Positions 7,993-15,399 of a DNA stretch of 40,308 nucleotides are shown here, in pieces. The stretch's first letter is position 1. Each line of letters begins with the position of its first letter. The notes under the pieces are model-generated. The model searched no databases and was not told the DNA's origin. It saw only the letters and a list, made by a program, of their open reading frames with translations. A program made the translations under genes and the position numbers. Source of the DNA: CAYZXL01 sp964482435 (GTDB taxonomy: Bacteria > Auribacterota > JABMQX01); NCBI GenBank assembly GCA_964482435.1, contig CAYZXL010000041.1:1-40308 (forward strand). The letters are read 5' to 3'.

Positions 7993-8538
7993 TCATCGCT
8001 CGACCTTTTGAACGTCCGCTACGTCAATGTCAACTGCCACAGCCTGATTGACGAGGTCTATCGAGACCACGAGACGATTCTGCCTGGGATTGACCCGAAC
8101 CAGCTTTCCCACAGCCCCCATGAAGGGTCCGCGAAGAACTTCCACTTCGCCGCCGATAGTCAGGTAGTCCCACGGATGAATCTCCTGACGGGCCACGACG
8201 AGGACTTTGAGGGATTCGACCTGGTCGTCGGGAATCGGCGTGGGCATCGCCTGTTCGCCCGCTTTCGACGACAGGATTCGCACCACTCCGAACGTCTCAA
8301 GAACCGCTAACCGTTTCGCCGGAGAAAGAGCCTCCCTGACAAAAAGGTAGCCCGGCAGAACCGGCTTATCGTACATGACGCGCCTGTCCTTCCGTCGGCT
8401 CCAGACCCTCACGAGGGGCAAGAAGACCTCCTGCATCTTCGGCACGAGGTGCTTATAGACCCTTTTCTCATGGCGGCTCTTCGTATAAACCGCGTACCAT
8501 CTGGGCAATTCCAAGTCGAATTCCTGCTCTTCAGCCAT
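7993..8538 (-). CDS. NusG-family transcription factor (UpxY/RfaH-like paralogue)
   Basis: A 181-residue protein with an N-terminal NGN domain (RWYAVYTKSRHEKRV, then PVLPGYLFVR) that binds RNA polymerase, and a C-terminal KOW domain (VEVLRGPFMGAVGKLVRV). This layout is that of specialised NusG paralogues such as RfaH, UpxY and LoaP, which act as antiterminators on selected operons. It is less likely the housekeeping nusG, which normally sits beside secE and ribosomal protein genes; none are present. No polysaccharide cluster is visible, so the target may be the downstream dehydrogenase/permease genes, its own leader, or a distant locus. Start: ATG at 8538 with a modest AAGG upstream. Confidence 0.85.
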   Translation of the reverse strand: MAEEQEFDLELPRWYAVYTKSRHEKRVYKHLVPKMQEVFLPLVRVWSRRKDRRVMYDKPVLPGYLFVREALSPAKRLAVLETFGVVRILSSKAGEQAMPTPIPDDQVESLKVLVVARQEIHPWDYLTIGGEVEVLRGPFMGAVGKLVRVNPRQNRLVVSIDLVNQAVAVDIDVADVQKVER

Positions 8539-9105
8539 ACACGCCTTCAGTCCACAGCGTCTCGCCGACGGCAGTGGGATGTCTCAGTTAACGTTCGGGC
8601 TACGGCTCTCATCCTGATTTAGCGCGGAAAAGGCAACCCCCACCGTCCATGCTGCCTTCAGGCAGATACTCGATTGAAACTTATACTAAAAGCGCCGCCC
8701 CCACACAAGACTGAATGGCACCCATGACCGTCAATGGCTACACCGTTCCCGGGGCGGCGACCCGGCCCCTGCCATTCGGTCGCCTGGAATCCGGTCCGCG
8801 CTGTGGTTCGAGGATATACCGTCGCGGGCCAGCGAGTTGCGCGACCTTGCCGCTTCGAGAAAGCGTCTCGCAGGCGGAGCGGGGGCGCGGCCGCGTTTTG
8901 AGCGCACGGGGATTGACGAGGCACGTGAGGGGCTTTTATCATTATCTTTTGGCCCGGCTACTTCCCAACCGTGCGGCGCCGCAGGAGTTCTCAGACCGGG
9001 GCGCGCTGCCCAGGCCGCTCAATGTCCGTTTGCTCCTGGCCCGGAGCGACTGGTGGCGCGAATGCCATACCGTCCGGGAAAGGCCCAAGATGTCGTCGGA
9101 GGAGT
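8539..9105. other. Intergenic region between the divergent nusG-like gene and uvrA
   Basis: No supported gene. A perfect hairpin CTGCCT-TC-AGGCAG lies at 8652-8665. TATACT occurs at 8682 but without a convincing -35 box. The right part is very G+C-rich and ends in GGAGGAGT directly before the uvrA ATG. The uvrA leader could be several hundred bases, or its promoter may simply not resemble the sigma-70 consensus. I did not find a clear LexA-type operator. Confidence 0.4.
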
Positions 9106-11997
9106 ATGAAAGAAAAGATCGTCATCAGGGGTGCTCGCGAACACAACCTGAAAAACATAGACCTGGAGATTCCAAGAAATAAGCTGGTGGTCATCACCGG
9201 GCTCAGCGGCTCAGGAAAATCATCCCTCGCTTTCGATACCATCTACGCGGAGGGGCAGAGGAAATACGTCGAGAGCCTTTCGGCGTACGCGAGGCAGTTT
9301 CTTGAGCAGCTTCAGAAACCGGACGTAGAGCACATCGAAGGTCTCTCTCCTGCCATATCAATCGAGCAAAGAACCGCCGGCTCGAATCCTCGCTCGACGG
9401 TGGCGACCACTACGGAGATTTACGACTACCTTCGCCTCCTGTACGCGAGCATCGGCATCCCCCACTGCTACAAATGCGGAAGAGAAATCTCCAGTCAGAC
9501 CGTCCAGGAGATGGTTGACCGCATCATGGAGCTTCCTGAGGGGACGAAGGTGCAAATCCTTGCGCCACTGGTTCGCGGGAGAAAAGGCGAATATCAGCAA
9601 CTGCTCGATTCCTTGAGAAAGCAGGGGTACGTGCGGATTCGCCTCGACGGGGAGGTGCGTGACCTTTCGGAGGAGATCAAGCTATCGAAGCATGTCAAGC
9701 ATGACATCGCGGTTGTCGTGGACAGGCTCGTAGTCAAGCCCGGAATCAAATCGCGGCTCACCGACTCTGTGGAATCGTCCCTCAAACTTGCCAGCGGGCT
9801 GGTCGTCGCCTCAACGAAGGATTCCGACAGCCTTTACAGCACCCTGAACGCCTGCGTCGAGTGCGGCATAAGCTGCGAGAAGTTTCTTCCGCGGATGTTC
9901 TCTTTCAACAGTCCTTACGGGGCTTGCCCACGATGCCACGGGCTTGGGATGATCGAGCGGGTTGACCCGGACCTGGTAATTCCCAATGACAATCTTTCAC
10001 TCACAGACGGCGCCATTGCGCCGTGGCAGCGAGGTGGTCGGGCACTCCACATTTACAACGACATGGTCCTGAACTCCCTTGCCGAGACGCTCGGCTTTTC
10101 CCTCAACACTCCCTTCCGGCACCTTCGCCCTGAAGTCCAGAAAGCTATCCTCCACGGAACGGGGAGGGAGAAAGTCAGGCTTTACCATTACTACTCCGGG
10201 GACGTTCACTACTACGAGAAGCCGTTTGAGGGAGTTATTCCGCAACTCGAGCGGCGGTACAAGGAAACCGACAGTGCTTTCATGAGGCACTGGATCGGCG
10301 AGTTCATAGGGCTCTTAGTTTGCCCGGTCTGCAAGGGCGGACGACTTCGCCCCGAGAGTGCGGCGGTTACCGTCGGGGGGAGGACAATCATCGAGCTCAG
10401 CAAGATGGCCGTCAAGGAGACGTACAGTTTCCTGAGCAATCTGCAGCTCAGTTCCAAGGACGAGACCATCGCCAGGGAAATCGTCAAGGAACTTCTTCTC
10501 CGCTTGAGATTCATGCAGAACGTCGGGCTGGATTACCTGACTCTCGACAGGCAGAGCGGGACACTTTCCGGCGGCGAGGCACAGCGCATCCGGCTGGCGA
10601 CGCAGATTGGCGCCGGGCTGGTCGGGGTTCTTTACATCCTCGATGAGCCAAGCATCGGACTTCATCAACGGGACAACCGGCGCCTGCTTCGGACCTTGAT
10701 GGACCTTCGTGACCTCGGAAACACCGTGATTATCGTCGAGCACGACGAGACAACAATCCGTTCCGCCGACTACATCGTGGACCTGGGGCCTGGGGCGGGA
10801 ATTCACGGCGGATACGTCGTCGCCACGGGCACCGTCGAGGACATCGTCGGCTGCACGAATTCTCTTACGGGCAAGTATCTTAGCGGCGAGATGTTCATTG
10901 AAGTCCCGCGGAAGAGGAAGCCCGTGAATCCCGACCAGTTTCTCGTCGTCAAGGGCGCGCGCGAAAACAACCTCAAGAACATTGACGTGTACATTCCGCT
11001 CGGGTTGTTCTGCTGTGTGGCGGGCGTATCGGGGTCGGGAAAAAGCACGCTCGTCTCGGAGGTCTTAGACAAGGGACTTCGCCGGATTCTCTATCGCAGC
11101 AGGGAAAGACCAGGCGACCACGATGCGATTCTGGGCGCGGAGAAAATTGACAAGGTGGTTGTGATTGACCAGTCGCCCATAGGAAGAACGCCCCGGTCGA
11201 ACCCCGCAACCTACACCGGCACGTTCGCTCCGATAAGAGAGCTCTTCTCGAGCCTCCCCGCCGCGAAGGTTAGGGGATACCGCCCCGGGCGATTCAGCTT
11301 TAACGTTCGGGGTGGAAGGTGCGAGGCCTGCGAGGGGGACGGCATCAAGAAGATCGAGATGCATTTCTTGCCCGACGTTTACGTCGAATGCGAGGTCTGC
11401 AACGGGAAGCGGTACAACCGTGAAACCCTGACCATAAGGTACAAGGGAAAGAACATCTACGAGGTCCTCGACATGAGCGTCGAGGAGGCTCTCAATTTCT
11501 TCCGGAACGTCCCCAGGCTCAAGTCGAAGCTTCAAACCCTGTATGACGTCGGCCTCGGCTACATCAAGCTCGGCCAACCCGCTACCACCCTCTCCGGCGG
11601 CGAAGCTCAGCGCATCAAGCTCGCCGCGGAGCTTTCTCGCAGGCAGACCGGGCAGACGCTCTATCTTCTCGACGAGCCGACGACCGGGCTGCACTTCGAC
11701 GACGTTCGCAAGCTCCTGAAGGTCCTCCGGAGCTTAGTTGACCAGGGGAATACAGCGGTGGTTATCGAGCACAACCTCGACGTAATCAAGACGGCAGACT
11801 ACGTCATAGACCTCGGTCCTGAGGGAGGCGATGAAGGGGGGAAAGTCGTGGCTCACGGCACGCCGGAAGAAGTCGCGCGTGTCCCCGAATCCTATACAGG
11901 GCAGTTCCTGAAAGCAATGCTCGACCGGAAGAAGAAGCGCCCGTTACATTCCCCATTGGTCAGCACGACGACGACTCAGCGCGGGGACGGTGCGTAG
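9106..11997 (+). CDS. uvrA: Excinuclease ABC subunit A
   Basis: The damage-recognition ATPase of nucleotide excision repair, which works with UvrB in the cytoplasm. At 963 residues it is full length. The first ABC module has Walker A GLSGSGKSS at residues 32-40; the second has GVSGSGKST. Both signature motifs are intact (LSGGEAQRIRLA and LSGGEAQRIKLA), each followed by a Walker B (YILDEPSIGLH and YLLDEPTTGLH). Zinc-binding pairs are visible as CVEC with CPRC, and CEAC with CEVC; a further CPVC pair lies between. The ATG at 9106 follows GGAGGAGT; the longer frame to 8971 is rejected. No other uvr gene is nearby. Confidence 0.97.
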   Translation: MKEKIVIRGAREHNLKNIDLEIPRNKLVVITGLSGSGKSSLAFDTIYAEGQRKYVESLSAYARQFLEQLQKPDVEHIEGLSPAISIEQRTAGSNPRSTVATTTEIYDYLRLLYASIGIPHCYKCGREISSQTVQEMVDRIMELPEGTKVQILAPLVRGRKGEYQQLLDSLRKQGYVRIRLDGEVRDLSEEIKLSKHVKHDIAVVVDRLVVKPGIKSRLTDSVESSLKLASGLVVASTKDSDSLYSTLNACVECGISCEKFLPRMFSFNSPYGACPRCHGLGMIERVDPDLVIPNDNLSLTDGAIAPWQRGGRALHIYNDMVLNSLAETLGFSLNTPFRHLRPEVQKAILHGTGREKVRLYHYYSGDVHYYEKPFEGVIPQLERRYKETDSAFMRHWIGEFIGLLVCPVCKGGRLRPESAAVTVGGRTIIELSKMAVKETYSFLSNLQLSSKDETIAREIVKELLLRLRFMQNVGLDYLTLDRQSGTLSGGEAQRIRLATQIGAGLVGVLYILDEPSIGLHQRDNRRLLRTLMDLRDLGNTVIIVEHDETTIRSADYIVDLGPGAGIHGGYVVATGTVEDIVGCTNSLTGKYLSGEMFIEVPRKRKPVNPDQFLVVKGARENNLKNIDVYIPLGLFCCVAGVSGSGKSTLVSEVLDKGLRRILYRSRERPGDHDAILGAEKIDKVVVIDQSPIGRTPRSNPATYTGTFAPIRELFSSLPAAKVRGYRPGRFSFNVRGGRCEACEGDGIKKIEMHFLPDVYVECEVCNGKRYNRETLTIRYKGKNIYEVLDMSVEEALNFFRNVPRLKSKLQTLYDVGLGYIKLGQPATTLSGGEAQRIKLAAELSRRQTGQTLYLLDEPTTGLHFDDVRKLLKVLRSLVDQGNTAVVIEHNLDVIKTADYVIDLGPEGGDEGGKVVAHGTPEEVARVPESYTGQFLKAMLDRKKKRPLHSPLVSTTTTQRGDGA

Positions 11998-12153
11998 CAT
12001 TTCAGGCACGACCAGTTTCCCCTCACGCCGCTCTTGCCGGACCCCTGACCCCTCGGTCTTTGGGGCTACGCCTCCCGGGCATCCGAAAGGGAGGACATCT
12101 TGCGTTTCTGAGGAGCTTGGACCCTCGCCGGGAGCTCGCTCACAATCCAGCGC

Positions 12154-12190
12154 CCCGGCCTTCAAGCCGGGTAAACATGCCAAACCCGGC
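12154..12190. terminator. Alternative hairpins between convergent uvrA and the SH3 gene
   Basis: GCCGGGT at 12166-12172 can pair with ACCCGGC at 12184-12190 (7 perfect pairs, 11-base loop) or, in part, with CCCGGC at 12154-12159 (6 pairs). It lies between two converging genes, nine bases past the SH3 stop, so a bidirectional terminator is plausible. Neither strand has a good T-run. Confidence 0.4.
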
Positions 12191-12198
12191 AGCGGTTC

Positions 12199-12981
12199 TC
12201 ACTCCGCCTGGCCCTCGATGGCCTCCCAGAACCTCTCGGCGCTTTCGACCAGGCGCTTGAAATCGGGGATTTTTCCGTCGTTGTAGGCCTCAAGCGCTCG
12301 AATGTAGGAGTCAATTACCCGGTCGAAAACGGGGTCCGCGACGTTCCGAAATCCCTTCAGCTCGACGATTCGTTTCTCAACGAAAAGCTGAATGACGTGG
12401 TCCCTGCGGAAGCGCGTCAGGACAACAAGCTTCGCGGGTGTTCCCTTATCGTCGAACTTGAGAACCATCTGGACGTCGCCGGTTCGGGTGGGGTTGACTC
12501 CGACGGAGGTGTCAGGATTCCAGCTTTCTCCTCTCGAACTTTTGTACTCGACGTAAACGCGAACCAACTTCCGAAGCTGCTCGCTTGTTTCCTGGGCGGA
12601 GAGGATTTTCGGCTCGTCTTTTGTCCCCTTGTCCGGCGGCGGAGTGTCCGTCAGGGCGAGGTCTTCTTTCAGAACCCATCCGACGAAGCGGTTGCCGTCT
12701 TTCGTATATTGGACCTTGCACCAGTCGCCGGACTTAAGGAGAACCTCCACCTCAGCGTCTTTGTCCACAACACCTATCAGGACTCCGTAGGAACTCCGAA
12801 CGCACACGTTGTTTCTGACGGGCTTGACAATCTCCTTTTTCTCCTTTGCCTCCCCGGCTTTCGCGTCCTTTGCCCCCTCGTTCTTCTTGTCTTTTGCCTC
12901 TTCGGCCGCGGTCCATCTGCCGGTTATGGGGAGCCAGGCAATGAGGAACGCGCCTACCCAAACATATCGCCTCATCTTCAT
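12199..12981 (-). CDS. Exported SH3-domain protein (paralogue A)
   Basis: A 260-residue protein with a signal peptide (VWVGAFLIAWLPITG after a basic start), then a lysine/glutamate/alanine-rich linker, a bacterial SH3-like domain (VRSSYGVLIGVVDKDAEV to RFVGWVLKEDL, about residues 60-110), a proline-rich hinge and a C-terminal helical region ending VIDSYIRALEAYNDGK. Bacterial SH3 domains of this type often bind peptidoglycan or anchor envelope proteins. The same SH3 plus helical tail occurs in the neighbouring gene upstream, so the two form a paralogous pair. Start: ATG at 12981 after AAAGGGGG (7-base spacer), which places the signal peptide correctly. It lies two genes downstream of the Bat operon, which also ends in an SH3 protein. 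Confidence 0.8.
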   Translation of the reverse strand: MKMRRYVWVGAFLIAWLPITGRWTAAEEAKDKKNEGAKDAKAGEAKEKKEIVKPVRNNVCVRSSYGVLIGVVDKDAEVEVLLKSGDWCKVQYTKDGNRFVGWVLKEDLALTDTPPPDKGTKDEPKILSAQETSEQLRKLVRVYVEYKSSRGESWNPDTSVGVNPTRTGDVQMVLKFDDKGTPAKLVVLTRFRRDHVIQLFVEKRIVELKGFRNVADPVFDRVIDSYIRALEAYNDGKIPDFKRLVESAERFWEAIEGQAE

Positions 12982-13320
12982 CTCACAGCCCCCTTTCACG
13001 CATGATGCATTTACCGGTTCTCTTCGCTTCTCCGGGCAAATCGGTTTTCGGCAGATCATACGGATGTTCCAAAGGCTCATTCCTCCACGAACGAAAAGAA
13101 ACAAGCCTCTTCATCTGCAAAATCTAACACGATATTGACTGAACTTCGGTCTGCGGGATACTCGTTGTGTTCGTGGGCTGACCCGAACCCGATGTCCCGC
13201 GCCCTAACCCGTTATGATTGAGCTATGGCTCAGTTGACTCGGGGAGAATGGATGCTCGGCGTGTCGCCTGAGCTTTGCCCGACCGGAAGGCGCATCGAGC
13301 AGTCCCCATCGGGAAAACCG
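12982..13320. other. Gap between the two SH3 paralogues
   Basis: Contains no supported gene. A small hairpin (TGAGC-TATG-GCTCA, 13219-13232) lies about 90 bases past the upstream gene's stop on the minus strand, without a T-run. I found no convincing promoter for the downstream SH3 gene; the sequence around 13110-13125 has only a partial sigma-54-like pattern (TTGC box present, -24 GG absent). Confidence 0.35.
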
Positions 13321-14115
13321 TCAAAATCCGACCACAAGGCCGGGAATCGTCCTCCAGGACCTTTCGGCCTGCTGGACGAGTCTCTTCAGATCGGGCAACT
13401 TTCCTTCGACGTAGGCTTGGAGAGCCCTGATGTAGCAATCTATGATCCGGGCGAAATCGGGATGGCTTTCCTTCTGGAACTTCTTAAGGTCGCGAATTTT
13501 GTCCTCGACGAAGACTTCGATAACCTCGTCCGGGTCGAAGAGGTACAGAACGTCCATCTTCGCTTTTTGGGCGCCGAAAAGCTGCATGCTCGTGCTGCCG
13601 CTCTCGTTCCGCTGGGACTTTAGACGGCTGAGGTTGTACTGCTTCTTCCAGACGGGCGATGCGCCAATCGGAATCTGGACAAGCTCGCTCAGTTTATCGT
13701 TCGTCTCCTGGAGCGACAGCCTCTTTTCTGCGGGGACCTCCCTTTTCTGGGCATCCGCGTTTGGCGCCGCGTCTGGCTTGGGATGACGCGCAGGCGGGCT
13801 CGGCGGGGTTCCCTCGACGACAACTTCCTCCTTCAGAACCCAGCCAACGAACTCCGCGCAGTCCCGAGTGAACCGTATTTGATACCAACCACGGTCCTCT
13901 CGAACGACCTGAACGATGGCCTCCTGAGTGAGCGTTCCGATGTTCTCGAGCTTTCCACCGCTCGACATCTGCACCTGTACGTCGTTCTTCCGTGGACGCA
14001 CCCACACCGGACCGCTGGCACCGCCGGGCATAATCTGGCCCGCGCTGGAACTCAAGAAGACGGAACTCACGACCACGGAGATGCCGGAGTATGCCAGAGT
14101 CTTGATCCGAGTCAC
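13321..14115 (-). CDS. Exported SH3-domain protein (paralogue B)
   Basis: A 264-residue paralogue of the SH3 protein downstream. It begins with a signal peptide (LAYSGISVVVSSVFLSSSAGQ), followed by an SH3-like domain containing GWYQIRFTRDCAEFVGWVLKEEV, a proline-rich hinge and the same helical tail (EVIEVFVEDKIRDLKKF, then IIDCYIRALQAYVEGKLPD). The start is a GTG at 14115 with GGAGGG 10 bases before it. An untranslated stretch of about 400 bases precedes it, at the far end of which is a consensus-perfect sigma-54 promoter with alternative hairpins just downstream. Expression is therefore probably tied to a sigma-54 activator. Role inferred: periplasmic or peptidoglycan-associated; the partner is unknown. 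Confidence 0.8.
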   Translation of the reverse strand: MTRIKTLAYSGISVVVSSVFLSSSAGQIMPGGASGPVWVRPRKNDVQVQMSSGGKLENIGTLTQEAIVQVVREDRGWYQIRFTRDCAEFVGWVLKEEVVVEGTPPSPPARHPKPDAAPNADAQKREVPAEKRLSLQETNDKLSELVQIPIGASPVWKKQYNLSRLKSQRNESGSTSMQLFGAQKAKMDVLYLFDPDEVIEVFVEDKIRDLKKFQKESHPDFARIIDCYIRALQAYVEGKLPDLKRLVQQAERSWRTIPGLVVGF

Positions 14116-14514
14116 CTGCCTTTTGCCCTCCGTTCATGAGAACGAGATAAGCAGTTCCTGTTAGCAAAAGATGTCCTGCCCCGATTCCCCGTACTACGAT
14201 TGTATCTGTAAATCCATTGCGGACATTACAATTGCAGGCTTCTCTACAATCTTCGCTTCTCTGGCCTGGTGAGGCATAGAATTTATCGTAATACTAACAC
14301 GCCCCATAGGGCTTGGCAAGAGGAAAAAAGAATTTTTTTCACTCTCCTCTTTCGACGACGCCCGAGCGCGGAAATTCGCTCTCTTTCTATCGCTATATAC
14401 GTACAATTCGACCAAACAGGTTCGACGAAATTCACGAAAAGCGCTTTTTCGCGCCGCAAAGACCGTGTTTTCACCATACGTGCGTTGACGGGTGAAAAAG
14501 CGCGTCATCTATTT
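14116..14514 (-). ncRNA. Putative long structured 5' leader or small RNA behind a sigma-54 promoter
   Basis: Read on the minus strand, the transcript predicted to start near 14515 contains three mutually competing segments. Segment 1 (14503-14491) includes GCGCTTTTTC and TTTTCACC; segment 2 (14475-14468) is GGTGAAAA and pairs with it over 8 bases; segment 3 (14450-14441) is GAAAAAGCGC and pairs with it over 10 bases. Segment 3 also forms its own small hairpin, GCGC-GAAAAA-GCGC, followed by TTTTC. This resembles an attenuator with alternative folds. Further down, AAGAGG/CCTCTT (14351-14346 with 14323-14318) encloses an A-run and a T-run. The region is A+T-rich compared with its neighbours and has no supported gene. 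Confidence 0.4.
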
Positions 14515-14525
14515 GGGATTGGGAG

Positions 14526-14541
14526 AGCAACGTCCGTGCCA
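14526..14541 (-). promoter_or_regulatory. Consensus sigma-54 promoter
   Basis: On the minus strand the sequence is TGGCACGGACGTTGCT, which matches the sigma-54 consensus TGGCAC-N5-TTGCW at every defined base, with the -24 GG and -12 GC elements correctly spaced. It points away from the Bat operon into the 400-base leader of the SH3 gene starting at 14115. A sigma-54 activator is encoded at 30972-32366. Confidence 0.65.
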
Positions 14542-14604
14542 TGTTCGTACGGCGCCGGAAGATTTCGCCGGGAGCTGCTCCGTCTTTGCCAATTTCACAG
14601 AAGC

Positions 14605-15399
14605 TCAAATCAACTCGACGTGTTTTGAAATCACCCAGCACAGCGCGCCGTTGTCGAGCTCGACCAAAAACCACTCCCCTTGCACATCCCTCAGCCGAAA
14701 CTCCGTCCCCTCGTGGAGCGGTTCCTTGAAGGTTTCGGCGTAGCTCTCGCCCGGCCCTTTCCGCGGCGTGGTGGCTTCCGAGAGAATAACACCGAAGCGG
14801 AGGGACTTCTCGCCGTAGGCGTCGAGGGCTGCCGAAACACCGAAGACGCCCGTAAAAAAAACGCAGACGGCAAAAGCCCACTTCACAATCGCTTTTTTCA
14901 GGAACAGCTTCACAAGAAGGATTATCCAGATCATTGAGAACAGCAACGAGAAAAGCGTGATTTTCGCGGGTAGACTCATCAGATTGTGCCAGAAAAAAAC
15001 TGTATGCGCGATGGACCGTATCTGACTCCTCTCGATTCTGTCTTTTCGTCGCGAGAGGGCCGACTTCACGTTCTGTTTCAGGTCCGAGTAATTCGGGATC
15101 AGCTTTTCTGCTCGACAGTAATTCAGAATAGCTTTGCCGACCTGCCCGAGGTGAAAGTAGCAGTTGCCGAGGTTGTAGTAGAGGTATCCGTTGCGGACTC
15201 CCTTCTCATTGACGAGCTGCTCGTAAAGCAGAGCCGCCCGCCGTATTTTCTCAGCTCTCTCAGGGTTGCGCGAATTGATCCCTTCCTGGAACAGACCGTT
15301 TGCTCTCAGGAAAAGAGATTCCGCAGGCTCCGAGGCGAGTGCGGATTGCGCTAAGGATGTCAAGCTAATGAGAACCAGCACACACCAAACACGTCTCAT
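14605..15399 (-). CDS. BatE-like TPR and SH3 membrane protein
   Basis: A 264-residue protein at the end of the Bat operon. It has a signal peptide (VWCVLVLISLTSLAQSALA), tetratricopeptide repeats (YLYYNLGNCYFHLGQVGKAI), two transmembrane helices around residues 150-195, and a C-terminal SH3-like domain (GPGESYAETFKEPLHEGTEF to ALCWVISKHVEL). This order matches BatE of the aerotolerance operon, thought to be a periplasmic scaffold linked to the VWA proteins. The start ATG at 15399 overlaps the batD stop by four bases (ATGA), implying translational coupling. The SH3 domain recalls the two SH3 paralogues further downstream. Confidence 0.85.
   Translation of the reverse strand: MRRVWCVLVLISLTSLAQSALASEPAESLFLRANGLFQEGINSRNPERAEKIRRAALLYEQLVNEKGVRNGYLYYNLGNCYFHLGQVGKAILNYCRAEKLIPNYSDLKQNVKSALSRRKDRIERSQIRSIAHTVFFWHNLMSLPAKITLFSLLFSMIWIILLVKLFLKKAIVKWAFAVCVFFTGVFGVSAALDAYGEKSLRFGVILSEATTPRKGPGESYAETFKEPLHEGTEFRLRDVQGEWFLVELDNGALCWVISKHVELI

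Noticed and set aside
8682..8687. TATACT as a -10 box for uvrA
   Set aside because: No -35-like hexamer at 16-18 bases upstream, and the leader would exceed 400 bases.
11065..11694. 209-codon minus-strand frame inside uvrA
   Set aside because: Antisense shadow of conserved uvrA motifs.
13105..13130. Sigma-54-like pattern upstream of SH3 paralogue A
   Set aside because: The TTGC part is present but the essential -24 GG is replaced by GT.
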